Below, in pieces: positions 1-8,399 of a stretch of 64,000 nt of DNA. Both the position numbers and the translations under genes were made by a program. Position 1 is the first letter of the stretch. Every line of letters begins with the position of its first letter. The notes below the pieces were generated by a model. It was not told the origin of the DNA. It did no database searches and worked only from the letters and a program-made list of their open reading frames with translations. The DNA comes from Flavobacterium limicola (GTDB lineage: Bacteria > Bacteroidota > Bacteroidia > Flavobacteriales > Flavobacteriaceae), in the NCBI RefSeq assembly GCF_003634755.1, contig NZ_RBXA01000001.1, positions 496,001 to 560,000 on the forward strand. Reading direction: 5' to 3'.

Positions 1-2
1 CA

Positions 3-1277
3 TTTGTTTTACAGAGTTTAAAAACGATGTTTTTAAGAATTATAGGTGTAGTTACTCTTTTTGGATTTTCATTGTTTTTAACGCATAATTACGACCCAAA
101 AATCATTGGTCAATTTGACTTCATACAAAAAATCCTTTTGGTTTTAAGTAGTATATGTGTTTTGGGTACAGATCAGTCTATTTTATATTTTGCGGGTATT
201 TTAAAAAGTACAAATGAAACGGAAAAATTAAAGGCAATTTATCAGAAAATTATTTCGCTTATTTTACTATTATCCTTGGTGGTATTTATTCTTTTTTTCT
301 TTTTTGGAAAAAGTCTGATCCACTTTTTTTTTAATGATAATAACACTTACACATTAGTATTAAAAGCGGTTGTCATATTGTTCTTTTATTCCTTGACTCT
401 ACTTAATACAGAAACAATAAGGGCGTTAGGAAGAGATTATATGGCGGAATTGTTTAGAAACATCTTCAAGTATGTTACTGTCATTTTTGGCGCCATTGTT
501 TTATTTTATTATCACCAGGAAGACTATTTGGTGGATACTTTTTTGATAGGATTTGTAGCACTTTCAATAATAACAACGATTATTATTTTTTGGCTTTTCA
601 AAAAACAAAAAGGCGATTCAACATTGCCAAATGATACGAATCATTTTTCGTACTCCTTTATTGCCCATAAATCATACCCAATGGCTATAAGTAATGTAGC
701 TATTTTTTTGATGATGACTTTAGATGTTGTTTTTTTAAAAAAATTCAAAGGAGACGAAATAGTTGCTTATTATTCAATTGCGATGAAGTTAGTCTCTATT
801 TTATTTTTGATTAATAACGCTGTATTTATTTCTGTTTCTTTAAAAACTGCACAACAATTTACAGATAATAATAAGGTTGCTCTTTTGAACACAATGAAAC
901 AAAGTTCCAGACTAATTTTTGTTCTTACAGTGCCGATTGTAGCATTGGTTTGTTTTTATTCTGAAGGTATTCTGCATTTTTTTGGCCCTAATTATATACA
1001 AGCCAAACAAGCGCTTTTAATATTAATGGCAGGTCAGTTAGTAGCTTCCCTATTTGGAATTACCACCATCTATTTGAACATGACAGGAAGACAGCGTATT
1101 TTTCAAATGGTATTAATTTTGGCGGTATTTCTTAATTTCATTCTTAATTTTATATTAATTCCAAAATATTCTCTTACCGGAGCAGCAATTGCTTTTGTGT
1201 CTAGCTTACTTTTTTGGAATATTATCACTGCATTTATTATTTATAAAAAAGACAAACTATTAATTATTATGCATTAA
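3..1277 (+). CDS. Polysaccharide flippase (Wzx-like), 5' end cut by window edge
   Basis: Integral membrane protein of the oligosaccharide flippase (MATE/Wzx) superfamily, expected to move lipid-linked repeat units across the inner membrane. It shows about eleven or twelve hydrophobic segments and the characteristic late segment with a GRQ-containing loop before the last helices (…MTGRQRIFQ…). An ATG lies at position 27, but the frame is open to the left edge with no stop. The residues before that ATG (VLQSLKT) resemble the start of the first helix, so the true start is probably outside the window. The stop codon is immediately followed by the ATG of the glycosyltransferase gene, which indicates one operon. 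Family assignment is fairly sure; the substrate is unknown. Confidence 0.75.
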   Translation, partial: FVLQSLKTMFLRIIGVVTLFGFSLFLTHNYDPKIIGQFDFIQKILLVLSSICVLGTDQSILYFAGILKSTNETEKLKAIYQKIISLILLLSLVVFILFFFFGKSLIHFFFNDNNTYTLVLKAVVILFFYSLTLLNTETIRALGRDYMAELFRNIFKYVTVIFGAIVLFYYHQEDYLVDTFLIGFVALSIITTIIIFWLFKKQKGDSTLPNDTNHFSYSFIAHKSYPMAISNVAIFLMMTLDVVFLKKFKGDEIVAYYSIAMKLVSILFLINNAVFISVSLKTAQQFTDNNKVALLNTMKQSSRLIFVLTVPIVALVCFYSEGILHFFGPNYIQAKQALLILMAGQLVASLFGITTIYLNMTGRQRIFQMVLILAVFLNFILNFILIPKYSLTGAAIAFVSSLLFWNIITAFIIYKKDKLLIIMH

Positions 1278-2291
1278 ATGGAAAAGGTAAATGGAAACAT
1301 TCTTTTTAGCGTAATTGTACCCGTTTACAATGTTGAAGAGTATTTGAATCAATGTATAGATAGTATTTTAGAACAATCATTTTCTAATTTTGAATTAATT
1401 TTGGTTAATGACGGTTCGACGGATAGCTCATTGTCAATTTGTTCAGAATATAAAAACAGGGACGAGAGAGTTGTATTAATAAATAAAAAGAATGAAGGAT
1501 TATCAGCTTCTCGAAATCAAGGGCTGTTAGAAGCCAAGGGCGAATATATAATATTTGTTGATAGCGATGATTTTTGGGTTGGACAAAATGCATTACAGGA
1601 GATTACGGACTTAATATACAAAACAAATGTTGATATTATTATTCATGAAGAAAGCAGGTATTTTTCTTCAAATAGAATAGAATGCAAATACAATCAAAAC
1701 AAATTAAAGTATTTTTCTGGAAAATTTGAGGAGGATGCTTTAGATTTGGTTTATCATCATTTATATGCCGCTAGTGCTTGGAATAAAATAATTAAAAAAG
1801 CAATTCTAATAGATTACGATTTGTTTTTCACTTTAGATAAAATTGGTGAAGATATGGAATGGTGTGCTAAATTAATGAATCATCTGCAGACCTACTGTAT
1901 TTATCCTAAATCATTTTATATGTATAGGCAATTAAGGCCAGGTTCGATAGTATTTAATATTAACGAAAAGGTAGTTTTGGATATTTTTATGTCAGTAAAA
2001 AAAGGAGTAATTGAAATTGAAAATAACAAAGAGATACTACAATTGGCTATAAAAAACTATTGGTCTTTTTATTATGTTGTAGTATTAATGCATTTTGATA
2101 AACTTTCCCCAACCAATAAAAAAGTTCTGATTAAGGATCTTGCTGCATGGAAAAATTTGATTTCTTCAGGAAGAAACCTCACGGTAAATAAAGTAAATAG
2201 ATTTTATAAAATTTTACCATTTTCAGTGTTACCACAATTTATGAGTATATATGCGAAGGTTAATTTATTATATAAAAAAACAAAATTGTGA
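1278..2291 (+). CDS. Family 2 glycosyltransferase
   Basis: GT-A fold glycosyltransferase that would add a sugar to a growing lipid-linked oligosaccharide on the cytoplasmic side. The N-terminal half has the standard GT2 signature: SVIVPVYN at residues 11-18, NDGSTDSS at 44-51 (nucleotide-binding aspartate) and the metal-binding DSDD at 95-98. A later GEDMEW motif resembles the ED catalytic-base region of this family. The C-terminal third is less conserved. The ATG directly abuts the stop of the preceding flippase gene, with no gap, so the two are probably translationally coupled. Donor and acceptor sugars cannot be read from the sequence. Confidence 0.85.
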   Translation: MEKVNGNILFSVIVPVYNVEEYLNQCIDSILEQSFSNFELILVNDGSTDSSLSICSEYKNRDERVVLINKKNEGLSASRNQGLLEAKGEYIIFVDSDDFWVGQNALQEITDLIYKTNVDIIIHEESRYFSSNRIECKYNQNKLKYFSGKFEEDALDLVYHHLYAASAWNKIIKKAILIDYDLFFTLDKIGEDMEWCAKLMNHLQTYCIYPKSFYMYRQLRPGSIVFNINEKVVLDIFMSVKKGVIEIENNKEILQLAIKNYWSFYYVVVLMHFDKLSPTNKKVLIKDLAAWKNLISSGRNLTVNKVNRFYKILPFSVLPQFMSIYAKVNLLYKKTKL

Positions 2292-2313
2292 TTAAAATTG
2301 ACGTATCATTTAC

Positions 2314-3384
2314 ATGAAAACAAAAATAAAAAGAAATAAAGCAGTATTTATAGGATTATTTTTTTGCAATTTAATCATAGCCTTTTTGACGCCTTATATT
2401 TTACCAGAACGATATTTTAATGATACGATAACCATAATATTTGACAAAGGTCATGAAATAGGTTGGTTTGGCAGTTATCCGTTTGCCATTATGTTTTATA
2501 AAATTACTGGTATGCGACATTTCTCCTTTTTTGTTATTACCCTAATTCAATTTCCTATAGTAACCTACATCTTATATAAAATTGGAGTGCCTTCAAACTT
2601 CCATAAGTTAAATGTAAAGAATGGTTTGGTGTATGTTGCTCTTCTTCTCACGGGTATATACATGTCTATGCCAACTAAGGAATTTATAACTTTTGTAATG
2701 TTTTGCACCATTCCTTTTATATTTAAGTCTAATAAAAAACCAAGATTCAAAATTATTTTTTCATTGATTTTAATCGCTTGTTTTTCGTTTTTCAGACCTT
2801 ATTACTTATTGATTCCAATATTTGCAATTGGGATGTATGTAATATCGTTTGTCAAATTTGAGAATAAAACATTTTCTACTATTTTTTATGGATTACTGAT
2901 TGCCATTTTTTTATCGCTGAGTCATGGAGTTGTAAGAGGAGAGTATATTTCTAAACTAACAAGGGAAAATTATGTCATGAATAAGATTAATAAAAACAAT
3001 ATAAATACGGCTATTGTTTCGCCAATATCTCAAGATACTTGGTATGGTGAAGCGTTTGGTATTGTTTATGGTTTTATGGCGGTAAATGTACCTATAGTCG
3101 AAGCTATTAAGCATGTTTTATCTCCTCAAGTTCTAGCCTTTGTTGTATGGCAATTATTGATTTTTTATATTTTATTTGTAAGGTTTTCACGATGTTTAAA
3201 AAATAGAAAACAATATCAACTGGAGTTGTGGATATTACTAATTTTGTTCGCTTATTTTATAGTTCAAGGTATATTTGAACCCGATTTAGGTACTTCCATT
3301 AGACATAAAATAGGCCTTTTTCCTTTAATATATTTTGCATTGTATTATGAAAATTTCAGAAAAGAGATTCAACCAAGTATTTAA
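2314..3384 (+). CDS. EpsG-like polytopic membrane protein, possible polysaccharide polymerase
   Basis: A membrane protein of 356 residues with about eight to ten hydrophobic helices. The arrangement, with a motif like MSMPTKEF after the third helix, resembles the EpsG/Wzy-like proteins of exopolysaccharide loci, which are thought to polymerise repeat units at the outer face of the inner membrane. The match is by topology and context only, because such proteins diverge quickly. It lies 22 bases after the GT2 gene. Its last 38 bases overlap the preferred start of the next membrane protein. With two polymerase or ligase candidates side by side, one may polymerise and the other ligate. Confidence 0.55.
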   Translation: MKTKIKRNKAVFIGLFFCNLIIAFLTPYILPERYFNDTITIIFDKGHEIGWFGSYPFAIMFYKITGMRHFSFFVITLIQFPIVTYILYKIGVPSNFHKLNVKNGLVYVALLLTGIYMSMPTKEFITFVMFCTIPFIFKSNKKPRFKIIFSLILIACFSFFRPYYLLIPIFAIGMYVISFVKFENKTFSTIFYGLLIAIFLSLSHGVVRGEYISKLTRENYVMNKINKNNINTAIVSPISQDTWYGEAFGIVYGFMAVNVPIVEAIKHVLSPQVLAFVVWQLLIFYILFVRFSRCLKNRKQYQLELWILLILFAYFIVQGIFEPDLGTSIRHKIGLFPLIYFALYYENFRKEIQPSI

Positions 3385-4651
3385 TTTATTATTATTTTTA
3401 ATTGCGATTACATTAATTTTCAGAAAACTATGTACAGTTTTCTTGATAGTTTTTGTAGTTTTCAATTTATTGTTTGTAAAAAAATTAAAGATTTCAAAAA
3501 GCCAACTACCAATTATGATAGTAATAGCAACTCCGTTTTTGATGGAAATGTTGTTTTTTGGAAATAATGATTCTTATGCTCTTGGTTTAAAATCACTCGA
3601 AAAAAGTCTTTCATTACTTTTTTTCCCAATATTTATAATTGGAAATTATCAACGGATCCAATTTCTTAAAATATTGAAAGCCTATTGTATTGGTACAACA
3701 CTTATCATGATATTCTTTTTTGTGCGTTTTATAATGTTGTATCCGGAGCATTTCTTTAAATATCTTAATGGGATTCATCTTTGGGAAATGGGTTATGTAT
3801 TTTCGGATAGTATTGGGATTCATGCACCGGCTCTTAATATGCACCTGGCTTTTGTAGCTTTTTCTAATCTTTATTTTTTGCTAGAAACTTCAAAAACAAA
3901 TTATAATAAATGGTATAAAATAGGAGATTTAGTGCTTTTTATAACCTCTTTCTTTTTTGTTTTATATGTGAATACCAGAATGGCATTATTAGGTACTTTG
4001 TTCGGTTTTATGGTGGTGGGCTATTTCCAAATTTCCAAAAGGTATAGTTCTAAAATCATATTCAAAAGAGCAATTGTTATGTTGCTTTTGATTGGCTCCG
4101 TTTTATTTTTATTCATACAAAAGAATCCTTTCATGAAAGAGAAGTATTCTACCCAAATTTTTTCGAATATGGATAAAGTAGGGAAATTAGATGCCATAGA
4201 TCATCCCGAAATAGCGGTTTACAGTTCTTTTGTAACCCGATTATCCATCTGGAAATCAGCATGGGAATTGTCCCTTAAAAACCTTCCTTTTGGAGTAGGA
4301 GCATCGGATGGAAAGATAGAATTAGTAAAGTATTTTAAAGAAACGAATCAAATATTTCTGGCAAAATATGAGTTCCCAACACACAATCAATTTTTAGATT
4401 ATTTATTGAAATTTGGCATATTGGGACCAATTGTAGCCTTATTTTATATTGGATTTATTGCTTATTTGGGAATTAAGACAAAAAATGCAGTTGTACTTTC
4501 TTTCTTTTTTTTGTTTTTCATTTCAAACCTTACCGATGATTTCCTCCTTCGTTTTGATGGAATTGTTTTTAGCGGATTATGGATTTCTATATTTGCCAGT
4601 TATTGGCTTCAACAAAAAAGCAAGCGGGTTGCAGATAATATTTTTTTATAA
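3347..4651 (+). CDS. O-antigen ligase/polymerase family membrane protein (WaaL/Wzy-like)
   Basis: Polytopic membrane protein with about ten to twelve helices and a large periplasmic loop near the C-terminal third. The sequence around KSAWELSLKNLPFGVGASDG, followed by a histidine in THNQFLDYLLKFG, matches the Wzy_C/O-antigen ligase pattern, in which the HN…L stretch after the long loop is typical. It should either polymerise repeat units or ligate finished polymer to a lipid carrier. The open frame can be extended to a TTG at 3335. I prefer the ATG at 3347, where the protein begins MKISEKRF; this overlaps the previous gene by 38 bases, in line with tight coupling. Confidence 0.7.
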   Translation: MKISEKRFNQVFNLLLFLIAITLIFRKLCTVFLIVFVVFNLLFVKKLKISKSQLPIMIVIATPFLMEMLFFGNNDSYALGLKSLEKSLSLLFFPIFIIGNYQRIQFLKILKAYCIGTTLIMIFFFVRFIMLYPEHFFKYLNGIHLWEMGYVFSDSIGIHAPALNMHLAFVAFSNLYFLLETSKTNYNKWYKIGDLVLFITSFFFVLYVNTRMALLGTLFGFMVVGYFQISKRYSSKIIFKRAIVMLLLIGSVLFLFIQKNPFMKEKYSTQIFSNMDKVGKLDAIDHPEIAVYSSFVTRLSIWKSAWELSLKNLPFGVGASDGKIELVKYFKETNQIFLAKYEFPTHNQFLDYLLKFGILGPIVALFYIGFIAYLGIKTKNAVVLSFFFLFFISNLTDDFLLRFDGIVFSGLWISIFASYWLQQKSKRVADNIFL

Positions 4652-4658
4652 TAACACA

Positions 4659-4681
4659 AAAAAAACCGCTTATTTAGCGGT
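4659..4681 (-). terminator. Intrinsic terminator containing the stop codon of the lipoprotein gene
   Basis: On the minus strand, ACCGCT and AGCGGT pair around a five-base loop and are followed by eight T residues. The TAA stop of the gene ending at 4670 lies at the stem-loop junction, so the 5' arm of the stem is still coding. The hairpin also sits 14 bases after the stop of the convergent polysaccharide gene. Confidence 0.7.
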
Positions 4682-5056
4682 CTTAATTACATCTTTTTTA
4701 AATTCCAGTTTTGGAAGAATTTCTCCAACCTCAGGAAACTGTTTCAGTGTTTCTATTGGCACATTCTCCACTACATAGTCAGGACCTGGAGGCAGTGTTT
4801 TAAGATAGTCATCAGTCGCAGGAATTGAATTTGTTCTCCAACGTGCACCTTCTTTTATTAAATACCATTGCCCTGTTGAGGCGTGAACTATTTTCCCTTC
4901 ATAACGGTCAAAGTCAGTTAGTTCAACTTTCACTTCATTAGACGCTTTTGGCGCAACCTCTTGAATGGAATCTTGCTGTGTCGTTTCCTCTTTCTTGTTT
5001 CCACAAGACAATGAAAATAAAGCAACTAGAGTCGCAATCATAAACGTTTTTTTCAT
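4670..5056 (-). CDS. Small secreted lipoprotein of unknown function
   Basis: A protein of 128 residues with a lipoprotein signal peptide: a KK charged start, a hydrophobic core and a lipobox ending SLSC at residue 18. A low-complexity acidic and glutamine-rich linker follows (about residues 19-45), then a compact domain of about 80 residues with no family I recognise. It is expected to be anchored at the outer or inner membrane. It runs opposite to the polysaccharide genes on both sides, so it looks like an independent insertion in the locus rather than a pathway member. No Cys pairs or catalytic motifs are visible in the mature part. Confidence 0.7.
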   Translation of the reverse strand: MKKTFMIATLVALFSLSCGNKKEETTQQDSIQEVAPKASNEVKVELTDFDRYEGKIVHASTGQWYLIKEGARWRTNSIPATDDYLKTLPPGPDYVVENVPIETLKQFPEVGEILPKLEFKKDVIKTAK

Positions 5057-5216
5057 TTGAATTTATTTTAAATGATAGAAATCAAAATTTCCGTAAATAT
5101 CGTTATTTTTTTTAATCAAAGAAATTTAATAGAAGTTATATATAGTAGGAATATTTTTTAAAATAGATGCTAATGAGATAATTTACATCAATACTTTATA
5201 ATTATTAAATTTGTGA

Positions 5217-5224
5217 TACATTTG
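5217..5224 (+). promoter_or_regulatory. Candidate -7 promoter element (TACATTTG)
   Basis: An exact fit to the Bacteroidota -7 consensus TAnnTTTG in the 228-base gap before the GT4 gene, placing the start of transcription about 55 bases before its ATG. No TTG is seen at the usual 17-20 base spacing, so support is partial. Confidence 0.3.
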
Positions 5225-5284
5225 ATTTATATTATTAAATGAGCCAAGAATAGCGAATCATTATTATTCTTTTACATCAAAAAA

Positions 5285-6400
5285 ATGGCTAAAAAAAAGA
5301 TAGTTCATTTATTGCATTCTATAGGAGGAGTCGATGTGTATTTAAGACTTGTTTTAGAAAATATGAATACTGATTCGTTTGAAAACATTGTTATTCATGG
5401 AACAAAAGACACGAAAAAACCTTTTTTTGATAAAAACGGGAATACAATAAAAGAATATAAAGTTTCTATTTTTAGAGATATTTCAATATTCTATGATATT
5501 AAATCATTATTTCAAACGTATAAAATTCTAAAAAAAGAAAAGCCAAATCTGATACACGCACACAGCGCTAAAGGTGGAATTGTAGGCCGAATTACAGGAA
5601 GATTATTAGGAATAAAAGTGATTTATACGCCACACGCTTTCTCTTATTTAAGCACGCAAAACAGTCTGAAAAGAAGCCTTTTTTTGAATATTGAAAAGCT
5701 TCTTGCCAATGAAAATAGTCTAATTCTTGCCACATCAGCATCCGAGAAAAAGCGTGCCATAGAAGAAGTTGGTTATAAACCAGGAAATGTGATAGTTTTC
5801 AATAATTGCATTGAACCTATAACTAAAATACAATCCTTAACCATTTCTAAAACGTGGCCTGAAGATTACATTTGTACCGTTGGTCGTCCATCATATCAAA
5901 AAAATATTGAACAAATGATACGGGTGATGCATGAAGTTAATAAAGAAGCTAAAATTCATTTAATAGTAATGGGAGTTGGTCCAGTATCAGGTCAGTTAGA
6001 ATCCGTTAAAAAGTTGATTCAGGAGTTAGATATGGCCAATGACGTAACACTTTTAAATTGGACTGAAAGAACAGATGTTTTTCATATTATTAATCATTCT
6101 AAGTTTTATATTTCAACGTCCAGATATGAAGGAATGCCATATTCTATTATTGAAAGTTTAGCATTATCTAAAGCTTGTGTAGTTACTAATTGTGATGGAA
6201 ATAAAGATTTGATTGTAAATAATTATAATGGATTTGTTGTTGATAATGAAGATATAAAGGGTTTTAAAAGTAAAATTTTGAAGTTATTGAGTGATAAAGA
6301 ATTATTAGATAAGTTGTCAAAAAATGCGTTTAATTCGTATTCCGAAAACTATAATATTAAAGAAAATATTTCTGAACTGGAATCTATCTATTTAGAATAA
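5285..6400 (+). CDS. Family 4 glycosyltransferase
   Basis: GT-B fold glycosyltransferase of the GT4 family, with two Rossmann-like halves. The N-terminal half has HLLHSIGGV (residues 8-16), the GG loop typical of the acceptor domain, and a HAHSAKGG stretch. The C-terminal half has the donor-site signature YEGMPYSIIE, an E-x7-E arrangement, followed by a VVTNCDGNKDLI segment. It probably adds a sugar to the lipid-linked polysaccharide unit. It begins a rightward group with the methyltransferase 16 bases later. The length of 371 residues is normal. Sugar specificity is unknown. Confidence 0.85.
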   Translation: MAKKKIVHLLHSIGGVDVYLRLVLENMNTDSFENIVIHGTKDTKKPFFDKNGNTIKEYKVSIFRDISIFYDIKSLFQTYKILKKEKPNLIHAHSAKGGIVGRITGRLLGIKVIYTPHAFSYLSTQNSLKRSLFLNIEKLLANENSLILATSASEKKRAIEEVGYKPGNVIVFNNCIEPITKIQSLTISKTWPEDYICTVGRPSYQKNIEQMIRVMHEVNKEAKIHLIVMGVGPVSGQLESVKKLIQELDMANDVTLLNWTERTDVFHIINHSKFYISTSRYEGMPYSIIESLALSKACVVTNCDGNKDLIVNNYNGFVVDNEDIKGFKSKILKLLSDKELLDKLSKNAFNSYSENYNIKENISELESIYLE

Positions 6401-6416
6401 TATTGAAAAAAAGTTA

Positions 6417-7145
6417 ATGTATAAAGAGCTCATCAAACAAAAGATTAAGAAAGAAAAATTTCATCCAGGGATTATTGGGTTTTTCATTAATTATAATTTT
6501 CTGATTCGGAAATCAATTCGAAGCGCCATAAAAAATAATGCTGATAAACTTAATGGTTCTTTGTTAGATTTTGGTTGTGGAACGAAGCCTTATAAAAAAT
6601 TGTTTGTAAACGTGAAGGAATATATTGGTGTAGATTATAAAATTGAAGGAAGGGAACAAAATTACAATGAAGTAGATGAGTTTTATGATGGAAAAGTAAT
6701 TCCATTTGAAAATGAACGGTTCGATTCTCTTTTGTGCACCGAAGTTTTAGAGCATGTTTTTAATATCGACGAATTATTAAAGGAATTTAATAGAGTTTTA
6801 AAGAAAAACGGAAAGGCTTTAATAACGACTCCTTTTATGTGGGAGGAACATGAAATGCCTTATGATTTTGCGAGGTATACAACACCTGCTTTAAAACATT
6901 TGTATCAAAAAAATGGTTTCAAAGTGATTGAAAACTTTAAAACAGGAAATTATATTGAAGTTATTTTTCAGTTCAATTTAAATTACATAAAGAATATACT
7001 CCCTGAAAATAAGTACTTAAGACAGGTTTTTCTAACTCCTTTTATCATCTTTTTTAATTTTCTTGGAGTGCTTTTCAGTTTAATATTGCCAATTGATAAA
7101 ACAGCTTATTTCAATAATGTATTTGTTTTAGAAAAAATTGAATAA
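6417..7145 (+). CDS. SAM-dependent methyltransferase (class I, Methyltransf_11-like)
   Basis: Class I methyltransferase fold. Motif I reads LLDFGCGTKPYKK (about residues 49-61), with the unusual KPYK continuation seen in methyltransferases of polysaccharide loci. Motif II is the acidic GVDYK strand end, and motif IV is LCTEVLEHV. A hydrophobic C-terminal segment (about residues 205-225) may associate with the membrane. In this setting it probably methylates a sugar hydroxyl or carboxyl during polysaccharide assembly. It lies 16 bases after the GT4 gene, so they are probably co-transcribed. The acceptor is not known. Confidence 0.75.
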   Translation: MYKELIKQKIKKEKFHPGIIGFFINYNFLIRKSIRSAIKNNADKLNGSLLDFGCGTKPYKKLFVNVKEYIGVDYKIEGREQNYNEVDEFYDGKVIPFENERFDSLLCTEVLEHVFNIDELLKEFNRVLKKNGKALITTPFMWEEHEMPYDFARYTTPALKHLYQKNGFKVIENFKTGNYIEVIFQFNLNYIKNILPENKYLRQVFLTPFIIFFNFLGVLFSLILPIDKTAYFNNVFVLEKIE

Positions 7146-7233
7146 TTTAAATTGCTTCACCAATAATTGAACATAAACGGTTATGAAATAAAAGATTTTG
7201 CTCATATTCCTTTCACAATCCTAACGATAAGTT

Positions 7234-7241
7234 TATTTTTG
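7234..7241 (+). promoter_or_regulatory. Candidate -7 promoter element (TATTTTTG)
   Basis: Matches TAnnTTTG in the 194-base gap before the decarboxylase gene. It would give a leader of about 90 bases that contains the inverted repeat at 7279-7316. No TTG is found at the expected spacing. Confidence 0.3.
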
Positions 7242-7278
7242 ACAGAATCCTCTCTGTGAGGTTAAAGAGAGTGGTATT

Positions 7279-7316
7279 ATAGAAGTAATTATTTGCTTTT
7301 AATAAATTACTTCTAT
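7279..7316 (+). repeat. 12-bp perfect inverted repeat in the leader of the decarboxylase gene
   Basis: The arms ATAGAAGTAATT (7279-7290) and AATTACTTCTAT (7305-7316) are exact reverse complements around a 14-base loop. They end 23 bases before the ATG at 7340. No T-run follows, so it is not a standard terminator. It could be an operator or a leader hairpin. Confidence 0.6.
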
Positions 7317-7339
7317 GATATCCAAACTATAAAATCAAT

Positions 7340-8323
7340 ATGAAAAGAATACTCATCACCGGAGCCGCTGGATTTTTAGGATCACATCTTTGTGACCGTT
7401 TTATTAAAGAAGGTTATTTTGTTATTGGAATGGATAATCTCATTACGGGAGATTTAAAAAACATAGAGCATTTGTTCAAACTGGAGAATTTTGAATTTTA
7501 TCATCATGATATCACCAAATTTGTTCATGTTCTGGGTCAACTAGATTATATTTTGCATTTTGCTTCGCCTGCAAGCCCAATAGATTATTTGAAAATTCCG
7601 ATACAAACCTTAAAAGTGGGTTCTCTTGGAACGCATAATCTTTTAGGATTGGCACGTGTTAAAAAGGCGAGAATCCTTATTGCATCTACTTCTGAAGTCT
7701 ACGGAGATCCATTGGTTCATCCACAAACGGAAGAATATTATGGAAATGTAAATACGATTGGACCACGAGGCGTTTATGATGAAGCAAAGCGTTTTCAGGA
7801 ATCGATAACCATGGCGTATCATACGTTTCATGGTGTAGAAACTCGAATCGTTAGAATTTTCAATACTTATGGTCCAAGAATGCGTCTTAATGATGGCCGC
7901 GTAATTCCCGCTTTTATAGGTCAGGCAATTCGTGGAGAAGACTTAACTATTTTTGGGGACGGAATGCAAACCCGTTCGTTTTGTTATGTAGATGATCAGG
8001 TAGAAGGTATTTTTAGATTATTGCATTCTGATTATGTGTATCCGGTCAACATTGGAAATCCAGATGAAATCACCATCAAGGATTTTGCCGAAGAAATTAT
8101 AAAACTCACGGGAACCAATCAAAAAGTAGTATATCATCCTTTACCTGTAAATGATCCTTTACAACGTCAGCCTGATATCACAAAGGCAAAAGAACTGCTT
8201 GGGTGGGAAGCCAAAATAGGTCGTGCCGAGGGAATGAAAATCACTTACGACTATTTCAAATCGTTGTCCAAAGAAGAACTTTCTAAAGAAGAACATAAAG
8301 ATTTTTCAGGTTACATTAAATAG
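7340..8323 (+). CDS. UDP-glucuronate decarboxylase (UDP-xylose synthase), SDR family
   Basis: Extended short-chain dehydrogenase/reductase that converts UDP-glucuronate to UDP-xylose with bound NAD. The Rossmann glycine motif is [10 protein letters not shown] (residues 8-17). The catalytic region has the STSEVYGDP segment (116-124) and YDEAK (Tyr146, Lys150). The substrate region contains [18 protein letters not shown], the strongest sign of the UXS subfamily, and [14 protein letters not shown]. Length and motif order are normal for bacterial UXS. It would supply a pentose donor, or a precursor, to the glycosyltransferases of this locus. A related epimerase or dehydratase role is possible but less likely. 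Confidence 0.88.
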   Translation: MKRILITGAAGFLGSHLCDRFIKEGYFVIGMDNLITGDLKNIEHLFKLENFEFYHHDITKFVHVLGQLDYILHFASPASPIDYLKIPIQTLKVGSLGTHNLLGLARVKKARILIASTSEVYGDPLVHPQTEEYYGNVNTIGPRGVYDEAKRFQESITMAYHTFHGVETRIVRIFNTYGPRMRLNDGRVIPAFIGQAIRGEDLTIFGDGMQTRSFCYVDDQVEGIFRLLHSDYVYPVNIGNPDEITIKDFAEEIIKLTGTNQKVVYHPLPVNDPLQRQPDITKAKELLGWEAKIGRAEGMKITYDYFKSLSKEELSKEEHKDFSGYIK

Positions 8324-8399
8324 CAAAAGAATAACATAATTTTATATTCGTTTTTAAATCATTGGTAACGAGAGGAGTAATGGAATTCATTCATCAAAT

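Noticed and set aside
1405..1593. Minus-strand open frame inside the GT2 gene
   Set aside because: It is the antisense shadow of a well-supported glycosyltransferase and shows no domain, signal or operon logic.
4449..4778. Plus-strand frame of 109 codons across the end of the ligase-like gene
   Set aside because: It overlaps a convincing gene and then runs antisense through a lipoprotein gene and its terminator.
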